A stretch of DNA of 17,671 bases, from NCBI GenBank assembly GCA_947627145.1, contig CANQUW010000011.1, positions 1 to 17,671 of the forward strand, in the 5' to 3' direction. The position numbers and the translations under genes were made by a program. Of this stretch, positions 15,263-17,671 are shown one piece after another; within the stretch, counting starts at the first letter, position 1, and each line of letters starts with the position of its first letter. A model generated the notes under the pieces. It saw nothing but the letters and a program-made list of their open reading frames with translations, was not told where the DNA came from and searched no databases. This stretch comes from an uncultured Bacilli bacterium (GTDB taxonomy: Bacteria > Bacillota_I > Bacilli_A > RF39 > UBA660).

Positions 15263-15825
15263 ACTTTATCTATTATATGATAATTCTTTGCTTCTTCTGC
15301 ATCTAGAAAGTAATCTCTTTCTGTATCTTGTTCTATCTTTTTTAATGATTGTTTAGTGTTTTTAGCTAGTATTTTATTTAATTTTTCTCTTAATTTTATG
15401 ATTCGCTCGGCTGCTATTTTTATTTCAGTTGCTTGACCTTTCGCACCTCCTAATGGTTGATGTATCATTACCTCAGCATTTTCTAAGGCATATCTTTTTC
15501 CTTTTTTACCACTTGAAAGTAAGAAAGCAGCCATTGATGCAGCCATACCGACAACGGTAGTTTCTACATCACTTTTTATAAAGTTCATAGTATCGTATAT
15601 AGCAAACCCTGATGTTACTTCTCCACCTGGAGAATTTATATACATATGTATATCTTCATGAGAGACAGAGTCTAAATATAAAAGTTCTGCAATTATAGTG
15701 TTTGCTGTTTGTTCATTTATTTCTCCTGATAATATTATTACTCTATCTTTTAATAATTTTGAAAATATATCATAACTTCTCTCACCACTTATTTCTTTGT
15801 CTACTACTACAGGAATTAAACTCAT
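15244..15825 (-). CDS. clpP: ATP-dependent Clp protease proteolytic subunit (ClpP)
   Basis: Serine protease subunit that forms the 14-mer chamber docked by ClpX or ClpC unfoldases. The catalytic triad is complete: S97 in [12 protein letters not shown]122 in [10 protein letters not shown] and D171 in [25 protein letters not shown] is the oxyanion-hole region. I choose ATG 15825 ([10 protein letters not shown], 193 residues), the usual ClpP start, because AGGTGA (15836-15831) is 5 bases upstream; a longer frame from GTG 15834 would start inside that site. It stands alone, divergent from the kinase gene and convergent with the radical SAM operon. No CtsR box (GGTCAAA direct repeats) is seen upstream, so control by CtsR is not supported here. 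Confidence 0.97.
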   Translation of the reverse strand: MSLIPVVVDKEISGERSYDIFSKLLKDRVIILSGEINEQTANTIIAELLYLDSVSHEDIHMYINSPGGEVTSGFAIYDTMNFIKSDVETTVVGMAASMAAFLLSSGKKGKRYALENAEVMIHQPLGGAKGQATEIKIAAERIIKLREKLNKILAKNTKQSLKKIEQDTERDYFLDAEEAKNYHIIDKVLKSKE

Positions 15826-15891
15826 TTTCATCACCTAGTAATATATTAGTTAAAAAAATCATAAAATATACATATAATTTTTGTAAAATTG

Positions 15892-15900
15892 TGTTATAAT
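15892..15900 (+). promoter_or_regulatory. Extended -10 promoter of the kinase gene
   Basis: TG (15892-15893), one base, TATAAT (15895-15900); no convincing -35. It lies 28 bases before the ATG at 15928, in the 102-base region divergent from clpP. Confidence 0.55.
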
Positions 15901-15927
15901 TATTATACATATACTAGGGGTGATAAG

Positions 15928-17579
15928 ATGTTTGATACTATTAAAGTTATGATTGAAGGTATAGAAGAAGAAATACCTAAAGGTATTACACTTGAAGAGA
16001 TATCTAAAAAATATTCTACTAATCATTATCCTATAATACTTGGAAGAGTTAATAACAGGGTAAGAGAACTTAGTTATAAAGTTACAAGAAATAAAAATAT
16101 AGAATTTTTAGATTGGTCTTCATCTTTTGGAAATAAAGCATATATTAATGGACTTATATTTTTGTTGATTTATGCTGTTAAAAAACTTTATGGTAAGAAT
16201 TGTGATATATATGTTTTACATTCTATTGATAAGGGTATTTATATAGAAACTAATTTTAATATAAATGAAGATATGGTAAAACAGATAGATGCTAAGATGA
16301 GAGAAATTGTAGATAGTGATATGGCTATTACAAAAATGGAAGTTGATAAGAATGATGCAATTAACTATTTTAAAGGTATGAATGATTTAGTTAAAGTTAG
16401 AGTTATGAGATATGTTACTAGTACTACTGTTACTTTGTATAGACTTGGAGATTTATATGATTATTTCTATTTTCATATGCCAACTTCTACTGGTAAATTA
16501 AAAGAGTTTGGGCTTACTTATTTGAATGAACGTGGACTTGTACTTAGATTTCCTACAGTTTATATTCCAGATAGAGTTAAAGAATATAAACATAGTGCAG
16601 GGATATTTGAGTCTTTTAGAGAAACTCAAGATGCTAATAGTCTTATGGGGATTCAGAACTCTGCTGATTTAAATGAAATTGTTTCTAATAGTCATAGTGC
16701 AGATTTAATTAGAGTTAGCGAGATTGTACAAAATAATAAATTGTTTGAACTTGTTAAACAAATTTACGAAAAGAAAGATACTATTAAAATAGTTTTAATT
16801 GCTGGTCCTTCTTCTTCTGGAAAGACTACTACAAGTCGTAAGTTACAACTTCTTTTTAAGAGTTTTGGTATGAAACCTGTTACTTTATCAATGGATGATT
16901 ATTTTGTTGAAAGAGGAGAGACTCCTGTTAATGAAAAAGGAGAACCTGATTATGAATGTTTAGAGACTGTTGATTTAGATCTTTTTGATAAACAAGTACG
17001 TGAACTTTTAGAAGGGAAAGAAGTGATTGTACCTACATTTAATTTTATATATGGTAAAAGGAATTTAATAATTCATTAAAACTTGATGATAATAGTATTA
17101 TTATAATTGAAGGAATACATGCTTTAAATGATAAAGTGCTTACTAGTATTCCAAGAGATAAGAAATTTAAAATATATTTATCTGCTTTAACTGAGATTAG
17201 TATAGATAATCATAATAAGATATCTACAACAGATCATAGACTTTTAAGACGTATAATAAGAGATAATAGAACTCGTGGTTATAACGTAGAAAACACTTTG
17301 AAATTATGGCCTAAAGTTAGAGAAGGAGAAGAAAAATATATTTTCCCATTCCAATATAGTCCGGATGTTACTTTAAATACAGCTTTAGTTTATGAGATTG
17401 GAGTTTTGAAAACTTATGTTGAGCCATTATTATATTCGATAGATAATGATTCCATGTATTATGAAGAAGCTAAAAGACTTCTTAACTTCTTGAGGAATTT
17501 CTTACCTATACCTAGTGAAGCTATTCCACAAGATTCAATACTTCGTGAATTTATTGGAGGTAGTTGTTTTCACGATTAA
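15928..17579 (+). pseudogene. TGS-like / uridine-kinase-type nucleoside kinase, frameshifted
   Basis: The N-terminal part (MFDTIKVMIEG... to about residue 230) resembles the TGS/threonyl-tRNA-synthetase-like editing region fused to uridine kinase in many Bacillota. The P-loop AGPSSSGKTTTSRK and a following SMDDYFVERGETP identify the kinase domain, which would phosphorylate a nucleoside with NTP. ATG 15928 has AGGGGTGAT upstream. At GGTAAAAGGAATTT (17053-17066) the frame breaks and stops at TAA 17077-17079. Restoring one base (AGGGAA for AGGAA at about 17060) joins perfectly to GKREFNNSLKLDD and IIIIEGIHALND, giving 550 residues, the normal length. Either a recent one-base deletion or an assembly error; both halves look otherwise conserved. 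Confidence 0.85.
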
Positions 17580-17591
17580 AAATATTTTAAT
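17575..17591 (+). terminator. Possible weak terminator after the kinase gene
   Basis: A perfect 7-bp stem ATTAAAA/TTTTAAT with loop ATA begins at the kinase stop codon. It has no G-C pairs and no clear T-tract, so termination would be weak. Confidence 0.25.
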
Positions 17592-17592
17592 T

Positions 17593-17671
17593 TGTGTCAA
17601 ATTTTTTTGAAAATGTCAGTAAAATCATTTTGAGAAAATGTCAGTGTAGTAATTTTAGTAACATCAAAAGA
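17593..17671. repeat. Direct repeats resembling an IS21-type element end
   Basis: GAAAATGTCAGT occurs twice (17609-17620 and 17634-17645), 25 bases apart, preceded by TGTGTCAAA at 17593-17601, a partial third copy of the TGTCA core. Repeated transposase-binding motifs next to a TGTCA-like end are typical of IS21-family termini. No transposase gene is in the window, so family and boundaries remain unproven. No duplication of flanking target bases can be tested here. Confidence 0.4.

Noticed and set aside
15702..15899. Plus-strand frame opposite the clpP 5' end
   Set aside because: It is antisense to ClpP, a low-complexity Leu/Ile-rich product of AT-rich DNA, with no supporting signals.
15826..15927. 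CtsR operator upstream of clpP
   Set aside because: No GGTCAAA direct repeat is present in the divergent region; only AT-rich promoter-like sequence.
17053..17066. Programmed -1 frameshift in the kinase gene
   Set aside because: The fused frame does lie at -1, but T AAA AGG is not an X XXY YYZ slippery heptamer, and this enzyme family is not known to use frameshifting. A one-base deletion or error is simpler.
1..17671. CRISPR arrays, tRNA and rRNA genes
   Set aside because: No regularly spaced long repeats and no cloverleaf- or rRNA-like sequence were seen in the intergenic stretches; the only close direct repeats are the two 12-mers near 17609-17645.

Overview
The window is very AT-rich, uses AGGAGG-type ribosome binding sites, and carries a typical low-GC Gram-positive (Bacillota) gene set: uvrB, uvrA, lgt, yvcK, whiA and clpP. 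The standard bacterial code fits. lgt ends in TGA, tryptophans are TGG, and no reading frame needs UGA read as tryptophan. I would place it among AT-rich gut Bacilli (an Erysipelotrichia/RF39-like lineage), but the genus cannot be read from the sequence.

Layout. (1) 2-1072: 3' part of an M32 carboxypeptidase, closed by a strong terminator. (2) 1213-3159: uvrB with its own promoter and terminator. (3) 3222-4836: an accessory block separating uvrB from uvrA. It holds a membrane protein of unknown role, a HAD nucleotidase gene interrupted by an in-frame TAA, and a 31-residue hydrophobic peptide gene on the minus strand. A converging roughly 105-nt RNA on the plus strand completes what looks like a type I toxin-antitoxin module; neither the peptide nor the RNA is a long ORF. 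(4) 4837-11696: a tight operon uvrA - yvlD-like - lgt - TrxB-like - yvcK - whiA, the Bacillota housekeeping order but without hprK and rapZ. The TrxB-like protein has lost its redox cysteine pair. (5) 11730-15213: an NrtR-like Nudix/winged-helix regulator divergent from two radical SAM/SPASM genes, followed by a 24-residue Cys/Tyr-rich peptide gene with a perfect Shine-Dalgarno. (6) 15244-15825: clpP on the minus strand. (7) 15928-17579: a TGS-like/uridine-kinase fusion gene broken by a one-base frameshift. (8) From about 17593: repeats that look like the end of an IS21-type element, running off the window.

The two items most likely to be undescribed are the regulator/radical SAM pair/24-aa peptide cassette, which looks like a peptide-modification (RiPP or PQQ-like cofactor) locus, and the type I toxin-antitoxin module between uvrB and uvrA. 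In the first, the same GTGT-N8-ACAC-like operator sits in the -35/-10 spacers of both divergent promoters. In the second, the toxin mRNA appears able to form two mutually exclusive structures around its ribosome binding site.
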